In this document: positions 39,101-64,000 of the stretch, in pieces
Layout of the letters: each line of letters opens with the position of its first letter
Position numbering within the stretch: the stretch's first letter is position 1
DNA from: Synaphobranchus kaupii
Lineage: Eukaryota > Chordata > Actinopteri > Anguilliformes > Synaphobranchidae
Direction: 5' to 3'
Assembly: GCA_029718625.1 (NCBI GenBank)
Contig: CM056387.1
Span: 39,077,994-39,141,993, forward strand
Length of the DNA: 64,000 bases
The notes under the pieces: generated by a model
Seen by the model: the letters and a program-made list of their open reading frames with translations, nothing else
What the model was told of the DNA's origin: nothing
The model's database searches: none
Position numbers and translations under genes: made by a program

Positions 39101-41549
39101 TGCCGTTCTCACCGGCGGGGCGACTGGAAGACTGAGGGGCGGTTATTTTCGGAACGGCCGTAAATGCATACCTGGGCAGGTGCGCGTATATCTCGGTATG
39201 TACATTTGTACACGCACACGTGCCTGGGTGCGACTGCGCCCCTCTCTGTTCCTTTTGAGTTCTGTCTTGTGTGAGGTATGAGTGGATTGCGTTTTCGATC
39301 AGAAGTGTTATTTTTTTCAGTTTCTGTTGCAATATTTCTTTCTTTTTTTTTTTACTGTTTGTGTTTTTTGCAAAGTCATTGATTCCTTTTTAAAAAAAAG
39401 AAAATATTCCTGTTAACAGTTGTTGTACATTTTTCCTGATATAAGGGACGGACGACAGGACAGACACACAGACAACAGACCAGTTGGCTTATCAATACAG
39501 ACTTGAGGTGAGGTGAAAAAAAGTGAAGTTGTTGTCTAGGTTACACTGCACGCATGACTACGGCTTTTTTCTTATCTTTTTTTTTTTCTTTTTTAAAACA
39601 CAGAGCAGTTAAGCATAAAACAAACATTGAGATAAAATGAAATCAAATGGAAAAAAAAAAAAAAAAAAAAACGAAAAAAAAAAATTCTTAAAAACAGCTC
39701 AATCTCCAAGTTCTGAACTTGTTCCGGAGTCTTTAAAGTCATCTTTTGTTACATTTTGTTTTCACGGTTTTCATTCTTTCCTTATAATCTTTTCTTTTCT
39801 TTTTCTTTTTTTTTTTTAATATTCCCAAACAAAATAAGAGGAAACTCAGAAGGCTAAGCAGCATTGTATAACTCCTTGTGTTACACACACATCCAGCGAG
39901 CTCACAATGCAGGACAACACTATTGCCACAACTTTTTATCTTGGTCTTTTTTTTATCTTTTGCATTTACATTTTCGTGTTTTCATTCGTAAGAGGGTATC
40001 ATTCTGTACCCGTGTGAATGGAATGACGATTCTTCTCTTTCATCTTTTAATTCTTTCTTGATTGACACTTAGCAATGAAATGATGCTTCTTTGCGAAGAG
40101 GGAGAGGGAGTCATGGGAGAGGGGAGGGTGGGGGGGGGGGGGGGGGGGTTGGGTCGAGGGACGGTGACAAATCCACGTTCCAGGAAAAAGATGGCCGTCT
40201 CTTGGAGAAAGTGGCGGCGGTGGGCGGGGAGTAGTACGCGGGACTGGAGTAGAAGACGCCGCTCCACCATGCTGGTGTGTGTTTGATTGATCGTGCCTGA
40301 GTGAGAGGAGGCGCAGTTTCAGCTGTGCTGGTGCGATTGATCGCGCCTGAGTGTGGTTCGTCGGCTGAGACTGCAAACTGCCCGTGTTCCTCTCTCTCTC
40401 GCTCTCTCTCTTTCACTCTCCCTCCCTCTCTCTCTCTCTCCCTCTCTCCCTTCCTCTCTCTCTCTCTCTCTCTCCCTCTCTCCCCTAAGTCACATTGCTT
40501 CCTGGATCACCGTTTCGCTCCCCCGTTACGATTGGGCCGGAGGTGGGTAAGGACTCCCTCTGTCCCTCTTCTTCTGGTGAATTCCATTCACGGTCATTTT
40601 GGTGGTCACGTTCTACGGACGGCTGAGCTTCTATAAACCTTGTCTCACAAGGAAAAGACTCCTTTTCTGTGCCGCGCCCAGCCACTGCACATCGACAGGG
40701 GTGGTGGAGGGCCGGGACAGGTTAGGTTGGGGGCAGGAGGGTTTCTTTGGGTCAAAGGTGCTTGGGAAGGGATATTAAACATAGCAGGGCCAATACACAG
40801 TGCTAAAATTTCAGGGTGCGGGTGGAGGGGGGGAGGGGGGTGGGGGCAGGGGGAGGGTGCGAGGGAGGGGGGGTGGGGGAGGGGGGTGGTGGAGGGGCTG
40901 AGGTAGGCTCACAACCTCTCGCTAGCCCATCCAACCAGCCCCACCCCCCCACACAAACAGTTGCCAATTTACTTTAAAAAGTGGACTATTTTACTAACTC
41001 TAGTTTTTAATACTGACAGTGCAGTAGTGGGTCTTTATCACTCTCGAGTCGCCTCTGTTTGACAGGGCTGATCGAGAGTCTTGGTGTAAGTGCACGTTTT
41101 AAGGGGTGAATAGTCGACGCATTAGACATGGGGCGGGGGCAGCAGGGCCACTGCTTTAGTGCAAAAATACTAATGGCTGGATCGTCGGGGTGCAGTTTGG
41201 GGGGGGAGGCGGGGGGGGCTGCTCGCGGCAGGGCGTGGGGGGGGATTAGCCAGGATGGGAGCGGGGTGGGGGTTTGGGGGGGGTGGGGGGGCAGGGAGGC
41301 GGAGCAGGACGGGAGGGAGCGACTGGAGAGACCCAGAGCACCCTGCAATCGCAGCCGGGGAGGACGATGCGCGGAAACGGTCCTTGCTAGCGTGCTAGCG
41401 GTACGGCGAATGCTAGGGCAGCTGGGTTCGGTATGCTTGCACAATGCTAAGAGCTAAGAGCTCTTTGGTATCCACTCGTAGGCTGACTGAACGCCCCCAC
41501 CCCCACCCCAACCCCAACCCCACCCCCCTTCCCCCAAGCGTTCCATGAA
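36116..41549. other. Non-coding stretch upstream of THRA 3' end
   Basis: No exon was recognised on either strand. It contains poly-A/T and poly-G runs (about 38600-38700, 39640-39690, 40130-40150), a CT repeat at about 40391-40487 and GGGGA-rich sequence at 40830-40890. It may include alternative THRA 3' UTR. Confidence 0.5.
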
Positions 41550-41581
41550 TCACTGCTTGGCATTCAAATAAGGTTTTTATT
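41550..41581 (-). terminator. Candidate THRA poly(A) signal
   Basis: On minus, AATAAA at 41581-41576 (another at 41641-41636) lies 2.0-2.1 kb past the THRA stop. It is followed within about 40 bases by a G/GT-rich stretch (GGGGTTGGGGTTGGGGTGGG), a typical downstream element. This would give a 3' UTR of about 2.1 kb; not proven. Confidence 0.4.
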
Positions 41582-42040
41582 TTCCCTCAAAAACAGTGCT
41601 TTTTACCCCTCTGGCCTCGGCTTGGCTGCTTTCGCTTTATTTTCTCATTGCTCTTTTTTTTTGCGGTTGTGGTTTTTGCGGTTCCAGTCGGCTGCTGCAC
41701 ATCCTCTGTTAACCACCTTTTTTCGATTTTTCTTCGGTCTTGAAAGAAGGGGAACCCAAAATGACACCTGGTCCCGCATTAATCCAGAATTTAAAAAAGA
41801 AATAATAATAAAAAAAACAAAAAGTCAAAAAATCAAAAATCAAAATGAATCCTAAAAAAACCAAGCATCTCCCCCCTCATCCAAAACAGCCAAACAAACA
41901 AAACAGAGAGAGAGAGATTTTTAAAAAAGTGAAAAACAACTCGCAATAGTCAATGGTGGCCCCTCCAGTGTCAGTGGTACTGATGACTTGACTGTGTGGA
42001 GGACTAGTTGTCGAGAGAAGTCAACATCGGAGACTGTGCG

Positions 42041-42044
42041 GATG

Positions 42045-42083
<39 letters not shown>

Positions 42084-42085
42084 GT
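42041..42085 (+). repeat. (GT)n microsatellite in presumed THRA 3' UTR
   Basis: Run of GT dinucleotides with a single GC interruption; a second one lies at 42393-42423. Confidence 0.88.
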
Positions 42086-42391
42086 GAGAGTGTGTGTACT
42101 GGGAGTGGAGTCTGTGGGCAGCTGCCCTGAGAGGTCAAAGGTGAGGTAGAGCCAGTCAGCGCAGGAGCAGTACTGGAGCTGCGGCCTGAGGTGCCCACCC
42201 AGAGGTAAGTCACGCCCCTCCCATTGGCTCTCGGCCAATCGGAGAGCTTGTGGAGTAGAAGGGCCAGAAAGTGGGCGGAGCGGGGTTCCCCCCGGTTTGC
42301 CCTCTGACCCCTCCGCTGTGGGCCAGGCCTGCAGCACTGCGTCCTGCGCGTTAAAATGCGGCATTTTGAGTTCTGGAAGTGTGCGCGCACA

Positions 42392-42426
<35 letters not shown>

Positions 42427-43667
42427 TTCGGCATACACTGTAATCATGGAGGTACACTACACTGCCCCCCCGGAGGGGGACAACAACGCAATAATGACCC
42501 AGAATAAGGAGCTGGTTGGGAGGTAGGGAGGTAGGTTGTGGGTGTGACTAGCCGAGGGGCTGGAGATATAGACATAAGTGCTATCACATTAGGGCATGAT
42601 CGATGGGAGGGTTTAGTGGGAGGTGTGTTCTGAGAGGCTGTCCTTCAAAGGCACTCAAGAGGGGTGGAGCTGCCAGACTGGGCCTGCCAATCAACTGCCA
42701 TCAACCCACCGCTCTCTGTGGGGCTCTACGTTTTTACAGCTCGTCGCTCTCTCTGTCCCTCCCTTCCCCTCCCCTCACAACGCTCCACTGCAGTGACTTT
42801 CCTGCGGGAGGGCAAAACTCAATTGTCATTCAGGGGAGAGGCTGGCGCTGGCAGGGGTAGTGTGGACGATGACAAGGCAACTCTGCCCTGCCACAGGGAA
42901 GGGGAGGGACACACAGCCCACTGTGAGTAATACACTGCGACTGAAGGTATTGTGGGTTAATTAGTGTCTGCCAGCTTGATAATGTGTGTGTGGGGGGGGT
43001 CTATGGCAGCCTGCGACTGCACACAGGTTACGGTACCCAAAATGGGTGACGGTTATGATGTCGTCGTACCTCAGAAACAGCCAAAAAGGCCTTGAGGGGC
43101 CTTCTTGTTATTTTCTGACAGAGAGCGGGTTTAATGATCATTTTTCACGTCTTGCGACAAGCTCGGGTTCGATCTGGAGGGAGGGAGACAGTGGCATTCT
43201 CCTTGAGCCAGAATGGGGGCCTGAGAAGCTGTTCGCACAGTAACGACGTGGAAGGCTCGTTCTCTGAGTGTGGTGTTTTTTTTGTGTGAGCGACTCTGCG
43301 GGAACATCCGTTTCCCTGAATCGACGGGGCTCCCGCCAACGATAAACGGCCGGCCCGCTGCCCGAGGCGGGAAAAGCTGTGGAGATCGCCGGCCAGGCAG
43401 GGGGGGCAGGCCGGACGGGCGCGCGGGAAGAGGCGCCAAAAAGCCCGGCGAGTCACTGACGCCGTATCCACAAAAAAAAAAAAATACAAAAAAAATAAAA
43501 ATCCCTAAAGAAAGGAGGGCCACCCAACCGATTTTTTGAAACGTTGAGGGGAGATGAACACAAAAAACCGATGTGAAAGCCTTTGTCGGCGACGGCTGCT
43601 GGTGTGTTGATGTCCGATGCTCAGAGATGCAAGTCCCGATACCTCCCCCTCCTCCTCCCTCGGATGT

Positions 43668-59019
<15,352 letters not shown>

Positions 59020-59104
59020 CTAGGGAGGAAGAGGAGGAGGAGGGGGCAGTGTTACCAGAGGAGTGACACGAGTTTCTGCAGAGGAGGCCCTGCAGAGACA
59101 CAGC

Positions 59105-59147
59105 ACTGTCTCTCTCTCCCTCTCACCCTCCCTCTCTCTCTCTCCCT

Positions 59148-59178
<31 letters not shown>

Positions 59179-59465
59179 CCTCCCTCCCTCTCTCTCTCAC
59201 CCTCCCTCTCTCTCTCTCCCACCCTCTCTCTCTCTCCCTCCCTCTCTCTCTCTCTCCCTCCCTCCCTCCCACCCTCCCTCTCTCTCTCCCTCTCTCTCTC
59301 CCTCTCTCTCTCTCCCTCCCAGCCTCTCTCTCTCCCTCTCCCACCCTCCCTCTCTCTCTCCCTCTCCCTCCCTCCCTTCCTCTCCCACCCTCCCTCTCTC
59401 TCTCCCTCCCTCCCTCACTCCCTCCCTCTTCCTCTCCCACCCTCCCTCTCTCTCTTCCGCTCCCT
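59105..59465 (+). repeat. (CT)n/(CCCT)n simple repeat
   Basis: About 360 bases of pyrimidine repeat with CACCCTCCCTCTCTCTC units. No coding content. Confidence 0.93.
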
Positions 59466-59467
59466 CA

Positions 59468-59735
59468 CCCTCACACACACACATACACTCTAAAGCACAC
59501 ACAAATGCAGGCACGCATACACTCATAAACTATACACACACGCACGCACGCATAGACTCATAAGCGCACACACGTGCAGGCACGAATAAACTCAAACACA
59601 CACAAACACACACAGACACACACACACACACTCATAAACCCACTCACAGACACACACATAAACACACTCACACACACACATGCATAAACTCATAAACCCA
59701 CACACACACACACACACACACAATCACACACACAG
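59468..59735 (+). repeat. CA-rich repeat cluster
   Basis: Broken (CA)n blocks with ACTCATAAAC spacers repeated about five times. Confidence 0.85.
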
Positions 59736-59790
59736 AACACCACATGTACATGGTCACATGGTATACAATCCATCTACAGAATTGATTCCA

Positions 59791-59963
59791 CCACCGTTAA
59801 CATATCGGCCGTTCAAGCACCGCTAACACATCGCCCATTCAAGCACCGCTAACATATCGCCCGTTCAAACACCGCTAATATATCACCCGTTCAAACACCG
59901 CTAACATATTGTCCGTTCCAACCCCGTTAACATATCGCCCGTTTCAACCCCGTTAACATATCG
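59791..59963 (+). repeat. 26-base minisatellite, about 6-7 copies
   Basis: Units of CATATCGCCCGTTCAAACAC plus CGCTAA with point changes. Confidence 0.88.
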
Positions 59964-60097
59964 CCAGTCAGTAAAGGCTCCAGGGGCACAGCAGGCCTCT
60001 TAAGTGACATCACTACTCCAAAGCAATCGCCTCCTGTGCCAATCTGCTTCTCCTCTCTTTTCCCCCTGGGGAGGCTGGACAGTGCACACTTAGGGAA

Positions 60098-60240
60098 GCG
60101 GTGCGGCACAGCACAGTGGTTAAGGAAAACAGGCTTGTAGTTCAGTGATTGCAGGTTCAAATCTTAAAACTGGGCACTGCCACTGTATCCTTAAACGAGG
60201 AATTAAACCTGAATCAGCTTTGATAAAATATCCAGCCAAA
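60098..60240 (+). mobile_element. Older SINE fragment
   Basis: Contains CACAGTGGTTAAGG, TTGCAGGTTCAAATC, CACTGCCACTGTATCCTTAA and ATATCCAGCC; tail missing. A younger copy follows directly. Confidence 0.6.
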
Positions 60241-60245
60241 TTAAT

Positions 60246-60487
60246 TCAGTGTAGTATAACGGTAGTATAACGGCTAAGGAACTGGCCTTGTAACCGAAAG
60301 GTTGCAGGTTCGATTCCCAGGTAGGACACTGCCGTTGTACCCTTGAGCAAGGTGCTTAACCTGAATCGCTTCAGTATATATCCAGCTGTATAAATGGATA
60401 ATATGTTAAAAAAAAAATGCTAAAAAGTTGTGTAAGTCGCTTTGGATAAGAGCGTCTGCTAAATGCCTGTAATGTAATGTAATGTAA
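60246..60487 (+). mobile_element. tRNA-derived SINE (UnaSINE-like), best preserved copy
   Basis: Head GTAGTATAACGGCTAAGGAA, B box GGTTCGATTCC, body TGCCGTTGTACCCTTGAGCA, tail GTCGCTTTGGATAAGAGCGT and (TGTAA)3. The GTAGTATAACGG word is doubled at the start. Confidence 0.9.
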
Positions 60488-61189
60488 TTCAATTCATTCA
60501 AAAAGAAACCCGCGCAGGTCACTCCGATTTTGGATTTTACTAAGCAAATAAATAATAACAACAATATCTTTCCCTTCCCCTCACACCTGTAAGGACACAG
60601 CTGTGGAGAGGGCAGTGATGAGGGCAGATGAAATAGAACATCTCACTGACCGTGACCGCAACCGCAGGCCGCCACTTTAGGTAATCAAATTTCTGGCTGG
60701 TGCAGAGCGTGCTTGAGAGGCCAAAACAAATGCACACCTGCTCCCCCCCCCCCTCCCCTTGCCCATCCCCCTGTCGAAAATCCTTATCTTTAACAAGATT
60801 ATGTAGGCCGTCTCAAAATAAGGCCGCGCAGTTCATTTGTTAACATGATTTCTAAACGTCACAATCGTTTCTCACGTAGCTCGCCGGTTACCCGAGCGCA
60901 GTGGCTCGTTCGCGCACGAACGGTCACGGTGGCGGGGACAGGGGGGGCGCTGTTTAGCGGCGCGGAAAAGAGCACGGCGGGATATTTTAAGGTTGCTTTG
61001 GAATTTCCAGCATGACAAACGTGTATAATTACAGTGCATTTTACAAATGCATTGTGGGAGTTTCAAAACCGGTGTTAAATATTACCATGTTCCTGTTTCA
61101 GCGCTTTTTATATTAACAACAGAGGTATGCAGGTCAAAATAATCGAGAAGTTTCTTAGTTATGTAAGAAAAATATTTTTTCCTTAAAGA

Positions 61190-61265
61190 AAAACTCTAAA
61201 GGCCCTGTCCAGGGTGTATTCCTGCCTCTCGCCCAATGCATGCTGGGATAGGCTCGAGCCCCCCC
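61190..61265 (+). repeat. Interspersed repeat fragment
   Basis: CCAGGGTGTATTCCTGCCTC and GCATGCTGGGATAGGCTCGA are well-known words of a common fish repeat. The class is uncertain, probably a LINE 3' end. Confidence 0.45.
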
Positions 61266-63099
61266 CGCTGAGCCAGGGTGCGTCCCAATATTCTTCACTC
61301 CTCACCTCCTTCCGTCCACTCGTCTCCTACACTCGAGACATTAATTAATTTGCAACCATTAATATGTAATCAGCAACATTAGATTAGGACACAAAGATGG
61401 GTTTCTGGGGCACGGAGGAGAGGAGGTGGTGGAGTAAAGCATTATTCGAGTATTGGGAAGCACCCCCAGTGTCACAGCTCTACCACTGCATGACGAGGAT
61501 GAGCATCAGGCTATGGCTCCAGCTGCAGCTCGTCAGAAAACAGCTGGCATCACGTGGGCAGCGGGGTTCCCCGTTCCCCCGGTCCGACCGCGACGCATCT
61601 GACGTTCGGGGAGCCCATCCCCCTCCCGTTCTGGGCGCTCTGCGCTGGAGATGTGAATCCTATAATGGGTGGAGCTACAGCGAGCTGACCAATGAAATGA
61701 TTTTGTCCTCAAAATTACTGGATTGATTAAGGATTATGCGTGACGGCACCACCCATTTCTCCAAAAGCAAGGCGGGGAATGCGCTGGGAAAGACGTTCCT
61801 CTCAAAACAGGGCGACTTGGCGGTCCCAAAAAAACCACCCGACAGCCCACCTCTCAGCTTTAGCTAGCGCCTGCTCCTGGCGGTTCTCTGCTCTCCCTTG
61901 CTTGTCAGGACAGACAGTTAACTACATTTGGTAACGCGCTAAGCGAAAATCGCCAGTCGGACCACAGACTTCCGGCCGGCCGAACCCCAGCGACACGTTT
62001 GTGCCCAAATAACCGGGAAAGGCTTGGTCAGCACCTAACGATGCGGCGGGTCGTTAGTGACATCGCACCGCCGTCGGGCAGAACGGCACGAGGCCAGATG
62101 TTTGAAACCTCAGCAGGCTCCGCTTTCTCCACACAGCCCCCCAGAACTTTTAAATCCCCCCCCCCCCCCCCCCCCCCCCTCCTCCCCTCCTCACTTCGAG
62201 CTCGAGTCATGCCACGCATTCCGGCAACAGAAGAAAAAAGGGGTTTTCATTTAAGGGATGAAAGCATTCTCCAATGCCCCCCCCACCCACACCCCACCCC
62301 CCACCCCCCCACTCCCCACTTTTCCAGAGCGCTGGTAACGGAGGCGAAGCGAAAGCTCGGGCCATAAATTACCCACGATGCCTCGAGTGCCGGCCCCTCC
62401 CGGCACGGACCGGAGGGGAGGGGTGGGGGGGGTGGTGTGTGTGGAGGTTGAGGGAGGGGGGGGGGGAGGCTGGTGTGTGTGGCGGTTGAGGAGGAGTGGG
62501 GGGGGGGGGGGGGGGGTTTCCGAGGGTCGATCTCTGGGGCAAAATCAGTTTTCTGCTTTTCTGGCAGCTGCTATAAACCTTCTTTCGAGATGCAGACTCA
62601 GTGAGGCCCCTTTCCATGTGGAAAAAGCACACAGAACAAACACCAGTCCAGGGCCAGGCTATGCTAATGCTAATGCTAAATCGCTCTGAGTTCCTTTACG
62701 GTTCTTAAAGTCACATTTCCCCGGGGTCTGGGGCACCCACTGTGTCCTCGATTGTATTCAAACAGCCCTTTAATTAGTTTTGATGCAGCTTTAATTGAAT
62801 GCATTATCTGCTCGATTAATTACCATAATGAAAGAGTAATTTCTCTCAAAAATATTTAAGTTACCAGTTTTATGTTGTGCTCATAGGTGGTTCTGGAGCC
62901 CTAGCTGTGGATTACCATCCATCTTGATTGATTAAACTGGACCTGTTGCTCAATTAACCACCCGAGGGCCGCATAGCACTGAATTAATCTGATCGTCTGA
63001 CGACACCTAGGACCTGCCGCAGACACTGTAATTGCTGAGAAATGTCAAATCAGTGACAGTTAACGGCTCAATCTGGCCTCATTACCTGCTGCGTCTGGG

Positions 63100-63440
63100 T
63101 CTGACATGAGAACGCTCGCTCTAATCAGAACGCTCGCTCTAATCAGAACGCTCGCTGGAATCAGAACGCTCGCAGAGAACAGAACGCTAGCTTAAATCGG
63201 ACCGCACGCTGGAATCAGAACACTCGCAGAGAACAGAACGCTCGCTGAAATCAGAACGCACGCTGGAATCACAACGTTCACAGAAAACAGAACGCTCGCT
63301 GGAATCAGAACGCACGCTGGAATCACAACGTTCACAGAAAACAGAACGCTCGCTGGAATCAGAACGCACGCTGGAATCACAACGTTCACAGAAAACAGAA
63401 CGCTCGCTGGAATCAGAACGCTTGCTGAAGTCAGAACGCT
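63100..63440 (+). repeat. 18-base minisatellite with 54-base higher-order unit
   Basis: Monomers such as CAGAACGCTCGCTGGAAT are arranged as triplets. CTCGCT starts at 63241, 63295 and 63349, giving an exact 54-base period for the middle part. The minus ORF (SERSVFCERCDSSVRSD type) is only a by-product. Confidence 0.9.
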
Positions 63441-64000
63441 CGCTAAATGTACCCTGAAAGTACAATAATGTTCTATTTGGGTAATAATAATTACTTTTGA
63501 CAAGCAAAAAAACGTGCAAATTAATTAAGTATTGCTGGCTAGGGTACAATTTTATGTACCTATAGGATACCACCCCAGAGGCAAGCGTTTGTACCTTTTT
63601 AGGTACTTTTCGTACCTTTTTTTCTGAGAGTGAAGAGCATAACAGCTTTAAACCAGGAAAGGCTCAGAGACGCCAGTGTCCCAGTCACTCTGCCCAGATT
63701 TACCTTTGTTCACCCAGATGGTCAAACTGAGAACTCAACGATGGTCTACGGAGATAGACCAATCAAAGCGGGGACAGCTGTGTGTGCAGCCAATCAGATT
63801 TTAGAGAGGTTAGCAATTAGAGAGTGAACGGGATGTTGGGGGGTGTGTGTGTGTGTGTGTTGTTGGGATCAATGCCTTCCACGTTCATTTGATCGCAGTG
63901 ACGTTTTAGACCCAGTGCTCCAGGTAGGGGAATTTCAGAAAGCTTTGCTTTGAAACGGACCCAGTGGAAGCCCTTGCCTTTATACCTGCATAAGCCTAAA

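Larger units (their letters stand above)
60488..64000. other. THRA upstream intron or 5' flank
   Basis: No THRA A/B-domain exon or other gene was recognised. The stretch has GC-rich parts near 60880-60980 and 61550-62100, poly-C and poly-G runs (62157-62178, 62500-62517), a TAAT-rich part near 62770-62880 and a minisatellite at 63100. Confidence 0.5.

Noticed and set aside
28576..43667. NR1D1 (Rev-erb alpha) exons overlapping THRA on the opposite strand
   Set aside because: Expected from mammals, so looked for on plus; no DNA-binding or ligand-binding exon of that receptor was found.

Overview
This is nuclear DNA from a vertebrate, almost certainly a teleost fish. It holds parts of two multi-exon genes, both on the minus strand. 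Supporting evidence: spliced genes with GT-AG introns; a thyroid hormone receptor alpha of fish type; tRNA-derived SINEs whose (TGTAA)n tails resemble the eel UnaSINE/UnaL2 group; Tc1, hAT-like, L2-like and CR1-like remnants; and very abundant micro- and minisatellites. All exon limits below were read by hand from splice signals, reading frame and remembered vertebrate orthologues. No alignment was run.

Gene 1 (about 1.2-16.6 kb, minus) is DHX8/PRP22, the DEAH-box helicase that releases mature mRNA from the post-catalytic spliceosome. Twenty-one coding exons are visible, from the start codon at about 16582 to an exon ending at 1248. They give about 1,080 residues in one unbroken frame: N-terminal domain, RS/RD-rich segment, S1 domain, both RecA domains and most of the C-terminal domains. 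The last roughly 140 residues lie left of the window. A CpG-containing promoter with a full CRE (TGACGTCA) lies just upstream.

16.9-43.6 kb is mostly non-coding. It holds hAT-like MITEs with 8-bp target duplications, two Tc1 remnants in opposite orientation (one with its catalytic motif amplified into a minisatellite), a 1.2-kb satellite of a 15-bp unit, long poly-G/C tracts and a CpG-rich island near 35.3 kb. Part of the right end is probably the 3' UTR of gene 2.

Gene 2 (43.7-59.0 kb, minus, 5' end beyond the window) is THRA. Six coding exons are seen, covering the DNA-binding domain, hinge, ligand-binding domain and the AF-2 helix. The exon at 48627-48774 carries one extra G in a run of five, which breaks the frame just before the first T3-contacting arginine. 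Everything else is intact, so an assembly error is most likely, but it needs checking.

59-64 kb is upstream intron or 5' flank of THRA, with SINEs, CT/CA repeats, several minisatellites and a TAAT-rich stretch.

DHX8 and THRA are in tandem (THRA upstream of DHX8) and have no direct functional link that I can see. I found no new gene system. The most interesting signals are the THRA frameshift, tandem splice acceptors before the THRA zinc fingers, inverted repeats flanking exons in both genes, tandem repeats packed against splice sites, and minisatellites born inside transposons.
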